Below are positions 34,571 through 45,147 of a DNA stretch of 64,000 nt, in pieces. Below the pieces are notes generated by a model, which ran no database searches, was not told where the DNA came from, and saw nothing but the letters and a program-made list of their open reading frames with translations. The number at the start of each line of letters is the position of its first letter. Positions within the stretch are counted from its first letter, which is position 1. The position numbers and the translations under genes are program-made. The stretch is from Camellia lanceoleosa (lineage: Eukaryota; Streptophyta; Magnoliopsida; Ericales; Theaceae): positions 118,976,021 through 119,040,020 of the forward strand of contig CM045767.1 of the NCBI GenBank assembly GCA_025200525.1, given 5' to 3'.

Positions 34571-36301
34571 GTTGGTGTGGGTGTTGATTTTTGACCACAT
34601 TGCCAAACAGGTACTTAGTAGGAGAGTACAGGCAGAATAGATCGTGCCCAAACAACCTGTCACAGAAAGATAAGAATTCCGGTAGTGGTTCATCCACCTG
34701 AGGGCACTCCGACGATCAAGTCAGTACTCAGTTATCTCTCAAAGATAGTAAACAGTGCTTAACTCACTTAGTCAGAATACAAAAAGCGTACCTTAGACCT
34801 ACGAGGGTGCCTTACTTTTATAGCCAACACTAACCTGATCCGTGTAGAAGCCTAGCTTCAATGGACTCTGGCTCAATACTCATTTTCGATTTCCAGCCAA
34901 ATAGAGATAATCTCCCTAAGAGCCTTATCTTTATCCAGACTGAGATCCTTCCCCATTCTAAGACTCTTGTCCCTTATCCGTTCATCCCGGATTCCGGTAT
35001 CTTCATAGATAACCTGGGCCTAGTCGAGATCACCTTGGTGCCATGACCAAGACACGTGGCACTTCGGCTGGCATTTCGGTGCCACCTTAGCCACGTGTTG
35101 TCATTCACAAAAATATGCCCTTCACAACTGCTCCCTATGTTCTATTATCTCGACATCTTGAGGTGATGGAACCTATATCGTTTGTCCATATATCACGTTG
35201 GCTAAGACTTACTCTGTCCTTCATGACCGAAATCATCATGCGTCGGCTTCACACGACCAAGACTCTGCAGTCTACTTTACCAATGACTAAAAACCAAGAA
35301 GCAAGTTCTTTAAGTTCCTTAACCAAGATTGTCCTTATAGCCGAGGTTCTCACTCCATTAAATCAAGAACTCCAAGAGTTTTATCTACGCATGAGCTGTC
35401 AAGCATGGTTTCTCAACCGTTTTCGCCACGTGTCTTTTTCTTGTTAATCCGTACCTGACACGCGCCATCAGGTCACGTTGCTTTTGCGCGTGCTACCTGA
35501 CGGACACGTCATCCAAGATACATTTATTTCGGTTTTGTCGCCTTTTCATGTTTTAACAAAAGCACTTTCTCTCTCAATCTCTTCACTTTTGCATCCTTCG
35601 TTTTCCCTCTGAGTTTAAGTTTTTTCTCTTTCTAAACAAGAAACCTCCATTTTCGTTCTTTCAAAGCTTTTTGCAACTGTTTTCGTTCTTCCCCTCCGGT
35701 GAAGCATTTATCATTCTGCTCCATTCCCCATCATCGTCTGACTTCGGCATACCTTATACCGGCGTCATTCTCTTCGGTAAGTCACTGTTTTCCCTCTTTT
35801 CAGTTTCAAACTCTGTTGCGTTTGTTTGTTTATTACCATTGTGAATCTATTCATGTTCTTCAATCTTTGCCATCATTTGCGTGTCGAACATGTTTGTTTG
35901 CGATTTCGTGTTTGTCCAACTCGTATTGGGGTCTACATATGCACACACATACCACTCATACACTTGTTAATTTCCACTGTCCTTGGCTTTGCACATCTAC
36001 ACACACTTTATTTAATGTTCTTGAATTTCTATTTGTTTTCTTGAGTCTAAACCATTGTTCTTTTTTGTTTTTCCTGCTTTATTTCGAGATTCTTGCCTTT
36101 GATTCCTGTATCTACATAGATTTAGGTTTGGGTTTTGATGTAGAACTCTGTTCTTTAGGAAAACTGAACCAAAAACCCCCTTAGATCCTCAGAAACCTTT
36201 ACTCCAGTGCTCTCTAGGGTTTAGCCGAGGACTTTAAACCCATACCAAACATCATTCTCTGAAATTTTGCTTTAATCTTCACAAGCCGACATCATAGGTA
36301 T

Positions 36302-37321
36302 GTTCAGGTGGAGAGTCGACACCCCTTCCAAGCTAGAGTACTTTAGGACAGAGTTTTTCATCCTAGCCAATGTTCACCTTAGAGGAGGACTCCATCATTC
36401 CTGATGTGGATTCTATGCCTTTCCCTGTAGTGGCCTTCATAGAGTGTGGACTTAGGTTCCTTCTCAACATCTTTTTCCGACAAGTCCTTCATTATTACAA
36501 ACTCAACCTAATGCAGTTGGCTATTAACTGTTACAGAGTCATTAACGGTATTATCGTCTTAGCTAGCCGAGAAAACGCTAGGATAACACTAGCCGACATC
36601 CAGTACTGTTATACTATGTGTGACCTGAAATCCGAAAAAGGCTACGTCTATTACCTCAAGCCGAGATCCACTGATTACAAACTCAGAGCCGACCTCCCAG
36701 ACTCCAACAGAGGTGCTGAAGATGATTATTTCATCGTCTCGGGCAACTAGGAGTTCCCACTTGATGACGACCTCAACTTCTATCCTTTGAGCCGAACAGT
36801 ATTAATTCAAAGAGGGTAATGGTAAGAACCAAGTGTCACTTTACCTGTTTTTAAGTCTTTATTACTTTGTTTTCTTTATATGTTTTAATGTTTATTTTTT
36901 GCACTTGCAGCTCTTCCTCAGCCACCAAAAGACTTCTGCAAAACCTTCTACCCCAGTAAGGACTTTAAGAAGCTATTGGGCTTGCCAGTTGATTAGTGCA
37001 AGGCCCTTCTGCTGCTCAACTACATTCTAACTTACAAATCCGCCTTGCCCGACGTCCCCCCAAAAAGCAAGTCTCCTCCTTCAACAACAATTCCTCTTAC
37101 TACTTCATCACCATGACCTGACCAAGTCTCAACCTCTAATCCAGCAGAGCAACTATCAATATCTGCTCCCCAACTGATTCCTCTAGCCCAACGCTAATGT
37201 CGACGTTAAGTTCCAATTTCTGCCCCTGCTGGTAGAACCCGCAACCGAAAACGCCGACTTTCTGAGTCATCAGCCTATGACTCAGAAAACCCACCTGCTG
37301 TACTCCCAGCTATCCGCCTTG
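36302..37321 (+). pseudogene. Transposase_28-like ('putative gypsy type transposon') ORF, 5' part, decayed
   Basis: The best frame (36370-36750) carries FPVVAFIECGLRFLLNIFFR and then a YYKLNLMQLAINCYRVI-type block. These match the FxxFxxGLRFPLxPFFRxxL...LxPxQLxPNxWRxL pattern of the Pfam Transposase_28 region of plant gypsy-type elements. It ends at TAG where the family usually has a Trp codon (VSGN then WEFP), so a G-to-A change is likely. A GT-AG intron-like segment (about 36820-36910) and several further stops follow. The reading frame is cut at 37321 by the solo LTR and resumes after 41939. Confidence 0.65.
37317..37321. repeat. Left target-site duplication CCTTG of the solo LTR
   Basis: CCTTG directly precedes TGTAGACACC and recurs at 41935-41939 directly after GACGTCTACA. 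Confidence 0.85.
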
Positions 37322-40300
37322 TGTAGACACCCCATTTTTGACCGACCTTAAGACTCAGACGTCATCGATTGAGCGCTCGGTGATGGTGTATGTTGTGCTC
37401 GTTCTGAGGTTTCAGAGTTTCGGTTGAGAACCTTACCCTCGAACCTCGGGACCCTTTTGTGCTTTACCTCGGTTTGCGAACCAGGTCTTGTTTTCTCTTC
37501 CCGAAGGAAAGGAGAGGTCTCGTAGACCATATCTCAGTGGCCGTAGGCTACTTTTCGTGGTCGTAGGCCACTTTTCCCATTTGGAGACCAGTTTTTGGTT
37601 TTCGGAGTCGTCGGCCGTGCGCCTCGGTTCGGGACCACTTAACATTCTCCGTTTGGCATGGTTTTTGGGCACACACCTTGTTTCCTCTGTCTAGAGGGAC
37701 ACTATGGCCCGAGAGACCACCTTTGTACTCGCACGCCACTTTCGATGCTTAACAGCCTGTTTTCGAGGTACCCGGCTACACGTTTTGACCCCCGAACCCT
37801 CGTTTTGCATCCGTCTTGGTTCATTTTTGACATGGACCTTGTTTTCATTGTTTGGGAGGTGGTATAAGGGTGGGAGACCACCTTTTCTCCTTGGAGACCA
37901 CTTTTCTCCCGCCAGCCGATTTTCTTGTCAAAAAGCTGGTCTCCTTGGTCTTTGAACCACATTTGCTGGTCTCTCACCATACCACTAGCTTGCATTCAGT
38001 TGAGAGACCACCAAATGAGGCTGCCGACCACCTGAACCTTTTAAACTAGTCGGTCAACCACTAAAAGTAGCTGGCCGACCACCTGAACTGGTCGGCTTAC
38101 TCCTTCCGGTTTTGTTTCTGTGAGTTGTTGCCAACTGTGCCAGCTGGAAGGCACAGACTGTATCCTCCATACACGTGTATGGAGGATTTTGAGCCTTGGC
38201 TTTTGGCTTCTTGAAGAAGCTTTGGCCTTATATCTCTATAAGAGAGGCCCTCCTCTTCTTTTGTGAGGGTTCAAAACTTTGTTTAAGAAAAAACATATAT
38301 CTCTCTATATTTTGGCTCAAAGTGTATTGTTCTTAGCCCTTTGCACTACACCTCATAGCCTAATACCTCCACCATTGTTACTAAGCTCTTGGAGGGTCTT
38401 GAGAGGTCTCAAAGGTTGAGTTTTTGGTCCAGAAAGTTGCTGTCTTGCTGAGCTTCAAGGGTAACACACTTTTCCCCTCTTTTAAGCTTTATTTTGATCC
38501 ATCTCTTAGCCTTATTTGCATGCATATTTGAGCTTTTTTGTAAACTGAAAAAGTCTTGTTTTGAGGTTCTTTTGATATTTGTTTAAGGTCATTTTGTTGT
38601 TGGGGGTCATCTACCCCCTTGCATGTTTCATTTTGCCTTGTTTTTAACCATGCCCTAAGGCCTTTGTGTTGACCTTTGCTTGGCCTTTTAACCATTGAAA
38701 TCCAGCAGATTTTCAGTGGTTAACATGTGTTTTTGAGAGCCTAAATTAGAGAGGGGTGACCCTCTTTCTTGTTGTCTTGTTTATTAGTATTTTTGGCCTT
38801 ACAAAGAAGCCTTCATTTGCACACCTCAAAGCCTTGTTTCAGGCCCTTTTCAGTGACTTTTAGGGCCTACCTAGGCTCTTTCCAGAGTTGGTTTTGTCAC
38901 CTTGGGTGTGTCTCTTGCATGTGTAGAATAACCCCTCTTATAGCCTATCGAAGGAGCATGTCATTATTGCATGCATTGATCATATTTCAGTGGGTTTTTG
39001 GTTATTATTTGGCATGTCATACCTCTGTCTTTTGCTGGTTTAGTGGCCTCTTGAATGCTTCACATGCTTGTAGTGTAAACCATGCTTACTAGCTTACATT
39101 GCATGTGGTTTTGGCCCTTGATTCTAGCACATTTTGGCCATGCTCTAAACTGATTTTGTTCATGTTTTGGGTTGCCTCAGCTCTATTTTTAGGCCTCTTG
39201 GTCGAATGATGCTTGCCATGCATGCTTGTAGTGTAATACCCTTGCCTATCCTTGAGTTTTGAACCCCCTTGCATGCTTAACTTGGGGTGTTTCTATGTTT
39301 TGACATCATTGAGCATGATATTTCAGAGCGTATAGGGTTTCCATATTTCCACGTTTATCACTCTTTAAATGCGTTTGAGAGTTGTGCTTGTATGCCTCAT
39401 TTATGGACTATTGCATGAGCTTCATTTTTGCACCTTTCAAACCATCATCTTAGTCTATTTTGCTACTATTTTGGGCCTGTATAAGGACTGTTTGGGGTTG
39501 GTTTGGTCATTTGAGTATCGCTTTGCATACCTCTAGTGTAATGCACTTCACTAGTTTCGGTAATTGTGCCATCCAGCATGCATCGGGTGAGTTGTTTGCA
39601 TGATTCGGGACCATCTTGTATGTCATTTCAGAGCTAGAACATGTGTCATTGTATGCCATATTTCATCCTTGTCATGCTTTGGTAGAGTTGCACTTTGTTC
39701 CTTAGGTTTGGTCCCTTGCATTTGTGCATGTTTGCATGTACCTTGTTGCCTCATTTTCATCATATTGGCCACTGATTTGGGTGTGGCCGAGGCCCATCCA
39801 TCTTGGTTTAAGTCCATCTTGCATTGTGTATGCCCTATAGTCCATGTTATCGAATGTTTGATCATTGCATTGCGCATGCCTCGTTCATAACATTGCGTAT
39901 GTTAGTGCATTGTGTATGCATGCCATATAATCCATGTACATTGAGTATGCCATTGATTAGTTCATAGCATTGTGTATGCCATCTGCATGTTTGTATGTCA
40001 TTCCGTGCATCTTTGCATCACTTAGCTGCATTACATTTAGATCGCATGCTAGAGTTGCATTTCTCCATACATTGTTTGTTGCATTGTGTTTGGAGTAGGG
40101 TTTAGTCCAAACACGGGAAATGAGGGATGTTTCGTACTCGAAGTGATGAAACATGCCTCGATTTTTGGTTATCGACACTCTTGACTATCCATGATAGAGT
40201 TGTTGGCTTTAGGTGTTTACATGTGCATTCATTTCACATTGAGTCGTGCATTTCGACTCCTCGGCCATCATGTATCGGGACACGTGATTGATGACACGAG

Positions 40301-41934
40301 GATCGAGAAATACACTCCCTAGAGCTTATGCAATGATGGGGAGAGTGGTCGAGCACACATATGTTGAAAATACTTTGCCTTCTCTCTCTCTTGCCTTTGT
40401 TGCAGAAAATGTAGAAACCAGGAGAAGAAACTGGCCGGCCGACCAGGTTTTCTGGCAAGCCGACCACCTTTTCTAGTTTTGGTAGGTGGTCTCCAATGCC
40501 TATAGCTGGTTGGTAGCCTTCCCTTAGATTCTCATGGTGGAGTTTCATCTCCTTGGAGCTTTGTGCAAGTTTTTGAGTTCAATTGCAAACAAAGGCGAGT
40601 TGAGACATCGCGATGGATTTCCCGACAAGGCGACTCGAGCATGTATGCATCCTTTATCATTCGGAACAGAGCTGAGGCAGTCCATTTCATGTAGCTTGCA
40701 TGCTAATTTATTTGCTTCTTTAGTTTAATTTGTTAATTAATTAATGTTGTGTAATATTTAGCTGTAATTCGTTATTCATTTCGGTTGTGTAATAACTAGT
40801 TTAATTAGCTTAGATTAGCTAGTTGGTTCTGTATTATTTATTCGGACCCTTCGCGAGAGGGCGAACTTTGTAATAAGTGTGCGTGTGTGTGATGCATGTC
40901 TTCCAACTCCACGTCTTTCTCCTCTTTATTTACCAGCTTATGATGGTTAGTTTTAGGACATGTTTCAATTAGTATCTATATGTTCGCATGTTTGCATTCA
41001 TTCATCTGTATTGTATGCACCGGGCTCGGCGTATCATGCTAACTGCATTGTATTTCAATTCCAAGTTGAATGCATGTATCGATTGTTGCATCTCATATGC
41101 CATCTTAGAATAGCCGAGCCTATCTTAGTCGCATTTTGCATGTGTTGCATTAGGCATTCTTAACATAACTAGGATCATGCATTGATTTCTAACATAACTT
41201 TTGTTTTGGCTTGGAGTACTCGGTAAGTATTTATGCTTTAGCATCCTTGCATGTGTGTGAGTGATTGTCATGATAGTATGCTTACCATGAGACTATGTAC
41301 TTATGTGATATAACTGCCTGAATGCCTGTGGGTGAAGGTTGGGTTGCTTGAGTTGGAATAATTCATCGAAACCTGTGTTTTAGCCTACTTGCGAGTAACA
41401 AACTTCAATCAATTTTCAAAACAAACGGATATGTGATGCTTTGTTCCAACTTAGGCAATCTAGTCTATACTTGTATGCTGTGCGCATCACATAATAATTC
41501 TATGCTAATAAACCGGAATAAGAGCACATGTGTTTTCAAAAACTCAATATCATGTTTAGTAGTGGCTGATCTTTGATCGGGCGAGCAGGGGTGCTCATTG
41601 CATGACCTTCCCTAATCGTACCTAAGTTCCCGAGCTGATGCAACTTTGGTGATGACGGACACGTGGCCTTAGGCATGAGTCAGAGTTTCCTAAATTCTCC
41701 CAAAACAAAATATTTAGGTGGCGACTCTGTATCTGGCAAAGCAGTTCATGTTTGGCACTTCTTTCTAAAAATCTATTTTTCAAAACGATTTGCCGGATTT
41801 GGACTCTTTGGTGATTTATCGGTCTTGCATTGCACTTTGTGAGATTAGATTCAGAACCGTGACATCGAGTCCGAACTGTAGTAAGCCTAATGAACAAAAC
41901 AAGATTTCTCCCGGGACGTTCGGGGACGTCTACA
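37322..41934 (+). mobile_element. 4.6-kb solo LTR, Tat/Ogre-like
   Basis: It starts TGTAGACACCCCATTTTTGA and ends GGGGACGTCTACA, giving the inverted TGTAGAC/GTCTACA ends of an LTR, and is flanked by a perfect 5-bp duplication (CCTTG, 37317-37321 and 41935-41939). There is no internal coding, primer-binding site or second LTR, so it is best read as a solo LTR left by LTR-LTR recombination. A TATA box (CTCTATAAGAG, about 38235-38245) lies about 0.9 kb from the start. Multi-kilobase LTRs with this start sequence are characteristic of plant Tat/Ogre elements. Many short open frames in it are not genes. A degenerate GCATTGTGTATGCCAT repeat occupies about 39820-40060. Confidence 0.8.
38228..38250 (+). 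promoter_or_regulatory. TATA box of the solo LTR promoter
   Basis: TATCTCTATAAGAGAGGCCC is followed by a GC-richer leader, as at a plant LTR U3/R boundary. The orientation agrees with the LTR ends. Confidence 0.55.
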
Positions 41935-42243
41935 CCTTGGCACCAAAGTAACTGTAGCTACCACTGCTGAAGAGAAGGGGCTCAAACTAGCAGTTGTTGA
42001 AGACCTGTTCGCAAACATCCTCGGGGTGGTGACAATTCAATCCTCATCATCTCATTCCCAACCAACCCCAAAGCCAAAACGGATGAAGAAGGCCAAGGCA
42101 AAGGCCACACACTGTGCCCATCTCGAAGCTAGTTGAGGCCGAGAAGAGCGCCTCTTCTGCCGAAAAATGTCCAGCCGAGAACCCAGCATCCGAGGCCCCA
42201 TTTGCCAAAAAGTTGAGAAAAGGACAGAAAAATAAATACAACT
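41935..42243 (+). pseudogene. Transposase_28-like ORF, 3' part, resumed after the solo LTR
   Basis: After one copy of the CCTTG duplication the frame continues without a shift from the part ending at 37321. It encodes a Lys/Ala-rich C-terminal stretch and stops at about 42134; further Lys/Glu-rich coding-like sequence continues in another frame to 42243. This continuity shows the LTR landed in a coding region. Confidence 0.6.
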
Positions 42244-42289
42244 AGAATATCATTTTGTAAAAGTACAGAAAAATAAATACAATGAAGAC

Positions 42290-43445
42290 ATCAAAAATTA
42301 ATCTGTTTTAAGATTGTTGGACAATCTTCACTGTATTTAAATATATAAATTCTGTTTGTGTATTAAACAACAAACAGAATACGAAAGAAATATAGAAAAT
42401 GGGAGAGATTATTTGATTATAAAAATCAAACCAATAAATAAAAATAAATAAATAAAAACATATTTTTATTTTGTTACAAAAACAAAATAAAAATCTGATT
42501 TAAATAAATAATAATAAAACAGAAAATAAATTAACAACTTACTTGATTAATTTCTTGAACAAACTTTTGATCAAGTCTAATGTTTAACACTTGTTTGTCC
42601 TTAAGACAAATTTGTCCTCTCCACGGTGTTTTCAGATTTTCGAACGTCTATCTCCTAGGATAAACTGAACAACAACGAATAAACGCAGCACTACAATTTA
42701 TTCGCACAACGAATACACTATGTGTTTACATTCTTTCTCACAAGAAAATAATGCAACAAAATATGCATAGAGCAAAAGCAGAATTTTGGACGAAAAATTG
42801 GAGTGAAAATCCAAATGAGGCTTGTCTTATTTATAGATGAATTTGTGGCTTTTCATTTTGAACTCAACATGTATACTGTTTGCTTGGACAGATCAACAGA
42901 TCTAGTTTGAATTTCAAACAGATAAAAACTATTTTGGGTTTGAATCTGAACATATTCGGATCTGTTTGGACAGTGAACCTGTACAGAAAATTTTGAAAAT
43001 GTGTAACAATTTTGAATTTAAAAAATTGAATTTTAAACTGGGCAGATTTTATTTTATCAAAAAATAAAATTGAATTCAAATATTTTTGGCCCAAAAATAT
43101 TAGTATTGGGTCGGACAAGCCTAATCCAATCTCACACCTCGCACCCACGCTCAAGCCCAACCCGTCCGATAGACCGCGGCACGCGCGTGTGGTTATTTTT
43201 GGGTCCAATGGGTCTCGCCTAATTTGCCCATAACCTTTCCCTTCTACAAACTTGAGGTGCCCCTTAAGGCTTTCCTCAAGTTATAATCCCAAGTATTATA
43301 AACCCATAAATTTCTTCCCACCAAACCAATGTGGGACAAGCTTTTATTCAAACCTTTAAGGATTTTCCACAAAAACTTCATTTCCATGTAGCACACTTTG
43401 GTTTTAATTTTCTATTCACCCGATACCAATTTTGAGTAACTAAAT
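42290..43445 (-). mobile_element. Copia-type LTR (solo or truncated), minus orientation
   Basis: Its reverse complement aligns with 17870-18830. On the minus strand it has a TATA box (TCTATAAATAAG, about 42828-42840). Leader blocks GGTTATGGGCAAATTAG and CCATTGGACCC lie upstream in U3, and the ACATTAGACTTGATC block lies near its 3' end. No coding region is attached. The left boundary adjoins the truncated gypsy element. Confidence 0.6.
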
Positions 43446-43609
43446 ATACCACGTGAATTACAACGCGGCATAGAACGCGTTACCACATTGACCTGCGAAA
43501 TTCGGCTCATGGGTCCCACTTAAAAAATAGACCAAAGTTAAGAAAAATTCTAATTTCCAAAACCATTTCTAATATTCACAGTAAAAAAAAATAAGGAAAG
43601 AGAGAAAGA

Positions 43610-43782
43610 TCAAAGCCAAGTTTTTCATTGATTGGTCGACCGGCCGGTAGTCTGTCCAGTCGACTGGTAGTTTGATGAAAAGTCAAATTTCTCTATTGGA
43701 GCAGGCGATATCAAATAGAGGAATTTGTCCTTTTTTACTGAGATTTGATAAAAAATCTGATGACCCATTGAAGATGCTCTAA
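43610..43782. mobile_element. MITE fragment related to the one in PAE intron 2
   Basis: It shares GGTCGACCGGCCGGTAGTCT-type words, TTTGATGAAAA, a GATATCA core and the terminal GAAGATGCTCT with 4270-4484. It abuts the left edge of repeat copy B. Confidence 0.6.
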
Positions 43783-44558
43783 TCTATTAATTTATCTCTA
43801 AATTATTGCAGTCCAAGTCCACCGGCCTACACTTCTATAAAGTCAACGAGCTCATTATGGCCCACTCTAATGATTCAATATGTTTTACCGTAAAAGCACT
43901 CATACATAAATCATTTATATATATATATATATATAAAGGAGAAATAAGGTGAATTTGATAATAGTAATTACATGATTTCAATAAATTTATCTAAAAAAAT
44001 AAATGATAAATATGATTTTTAAAATAGACTATTTATTTTTTGAAAGAAAAATATGAAAAAAATCATGTAATTATGATTATCAAATAAATTTAATTTTTTA
44101 TAGATGATTTACACATAAGTTTATAAAATTAATAATTAAAATGATTAAAATAAAACTCATAATAAATTCACAAATCCAAATTACATAAATCTAATCTCAT
44201 AACGGAGTAGAGAGACGAACTCATTTATTTATTTATTTACATTATAATATCTTACCAGTTCTGATTAAAAATTACACAATCCCTAACGTATTGTTCACGA
44301 GTCAAATAACATCTGTCAAAGCTATCCCCCAAAATAGTATAGCATTGTCACCATGGAATTTGGTAAATTTCACCTTTTTTTTTTTTTTTTTACAAGAAAA
44401 TTTTCTTTTTCTCCCACAAGTCTAGGACAACATTCCTTGTAAAGATCACCAAAGTATCTTGTTATTCATTCTGAATCAGAGGCTATAACTTGAGAACTTA
44501 TCCCAACCTCCCAAGACAAGTTTTACTTAAACTAGAACTTACGCAGCAGAGGAATATT

Positions 44559-44810
44559 GGCCCTGTTTGATAGAGCTGTGGGAAAGTACTTATAGTTTAT
44601 GCCTAAACAGCTTATAGCTTATAACTATGAATATAAACTGATTTCTGACTTATAAATTAAACATCTCTTGCCTCATTCAAAGAATAAGCTGATTTCTGAC
44701 TTCCAAAAAGTTAAAAGTTATAAGCTATAAGCTAAACCAAACACATCAAAATAGCTTAAATTAAGTTGAAAGCTGAAATAAGCAGCTTTTAAGTTGCACC
44801 AAATAGGGCC
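44559..44810. mobile_element. MITE nested in the SINE
   Basis: Terminal inverted repeat GGCCCTGTTTGATAG (left) and GCACCAAATAGGGCC (right), flanked by ATT on both sides (44556-44558, 44811-44813). Interior AGCTTATAGCTTATAA-type words recur in both orientations. Confidence 0.72.
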
Positions 44811-45012
44811 ATTAAACCCACATTAAGTATTGCGATAACAACAACTTAAGGCTAATCTCTTAACCAAATAACAATAACTTGAGATCAATTTCTTAACCAA
44901 TTATATTATGCATAGAAAGTTGGCCCAAAAAATTTCGAACTTTGAGATTTGAAATCTTAACCCTCAAATCTTTACCAATTACCTACATGCCTTGGGTTAA
45001 ATAAAGGATTTT

Positions 45013-45147
45013 GATTTGTGGCACTAAAAAGTTAGGTACTAATGTCTCTAATTTTCATATAAGGCAAAAAAAAAAAAAAAAAAACAAAACAGTTACCCAA
45101 AATGAAAATTAAGGACATTAATGCTTAACTTTTTAGTGCCACAAATC
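45013..45147. mobile_element. Hairpin MITE nested in the SINE
   Basis: Arms of about 46 bp: GATTTGTGGCACTAAAAAGT... at the left and its near-perfect inverse ...ACTTTTTAGTGCCACAAATC at the right, with about five mismatches and an A-rich loop. ATTTT flanks both sides. Confidence 0.8.

Larger units (their letters stand above)
34575..42260 (+). mobile_element. Degenerate gypsy-type retroelement (Transposase_28-bearing), interrupted by a solo LTR
   Basis: GC-richer sequence than its surroundings, starting near TGTTGATTTTTGACC (about 34585). It has a leader of CT-rich, intron-like sequence (35500-36300), a coding region from about 36300 to 37320, and a resumed coding region at 41940-42240. No reverse transcriptase, integrase or second LTR is seen, so it is a non-autonomous or truncated element. 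The right end is abrupt at a repeated ACAGAAAAATAAATACAA motif (42221-42241 and 42264-42283). Confidence 0.6.

Noticed and set aside
37348..41897. More than a dozen short open frames of 60-107 residues
   Set aside because: All lie inside the solo LTR, on both strands, without any recognisable retroelement or host domain.
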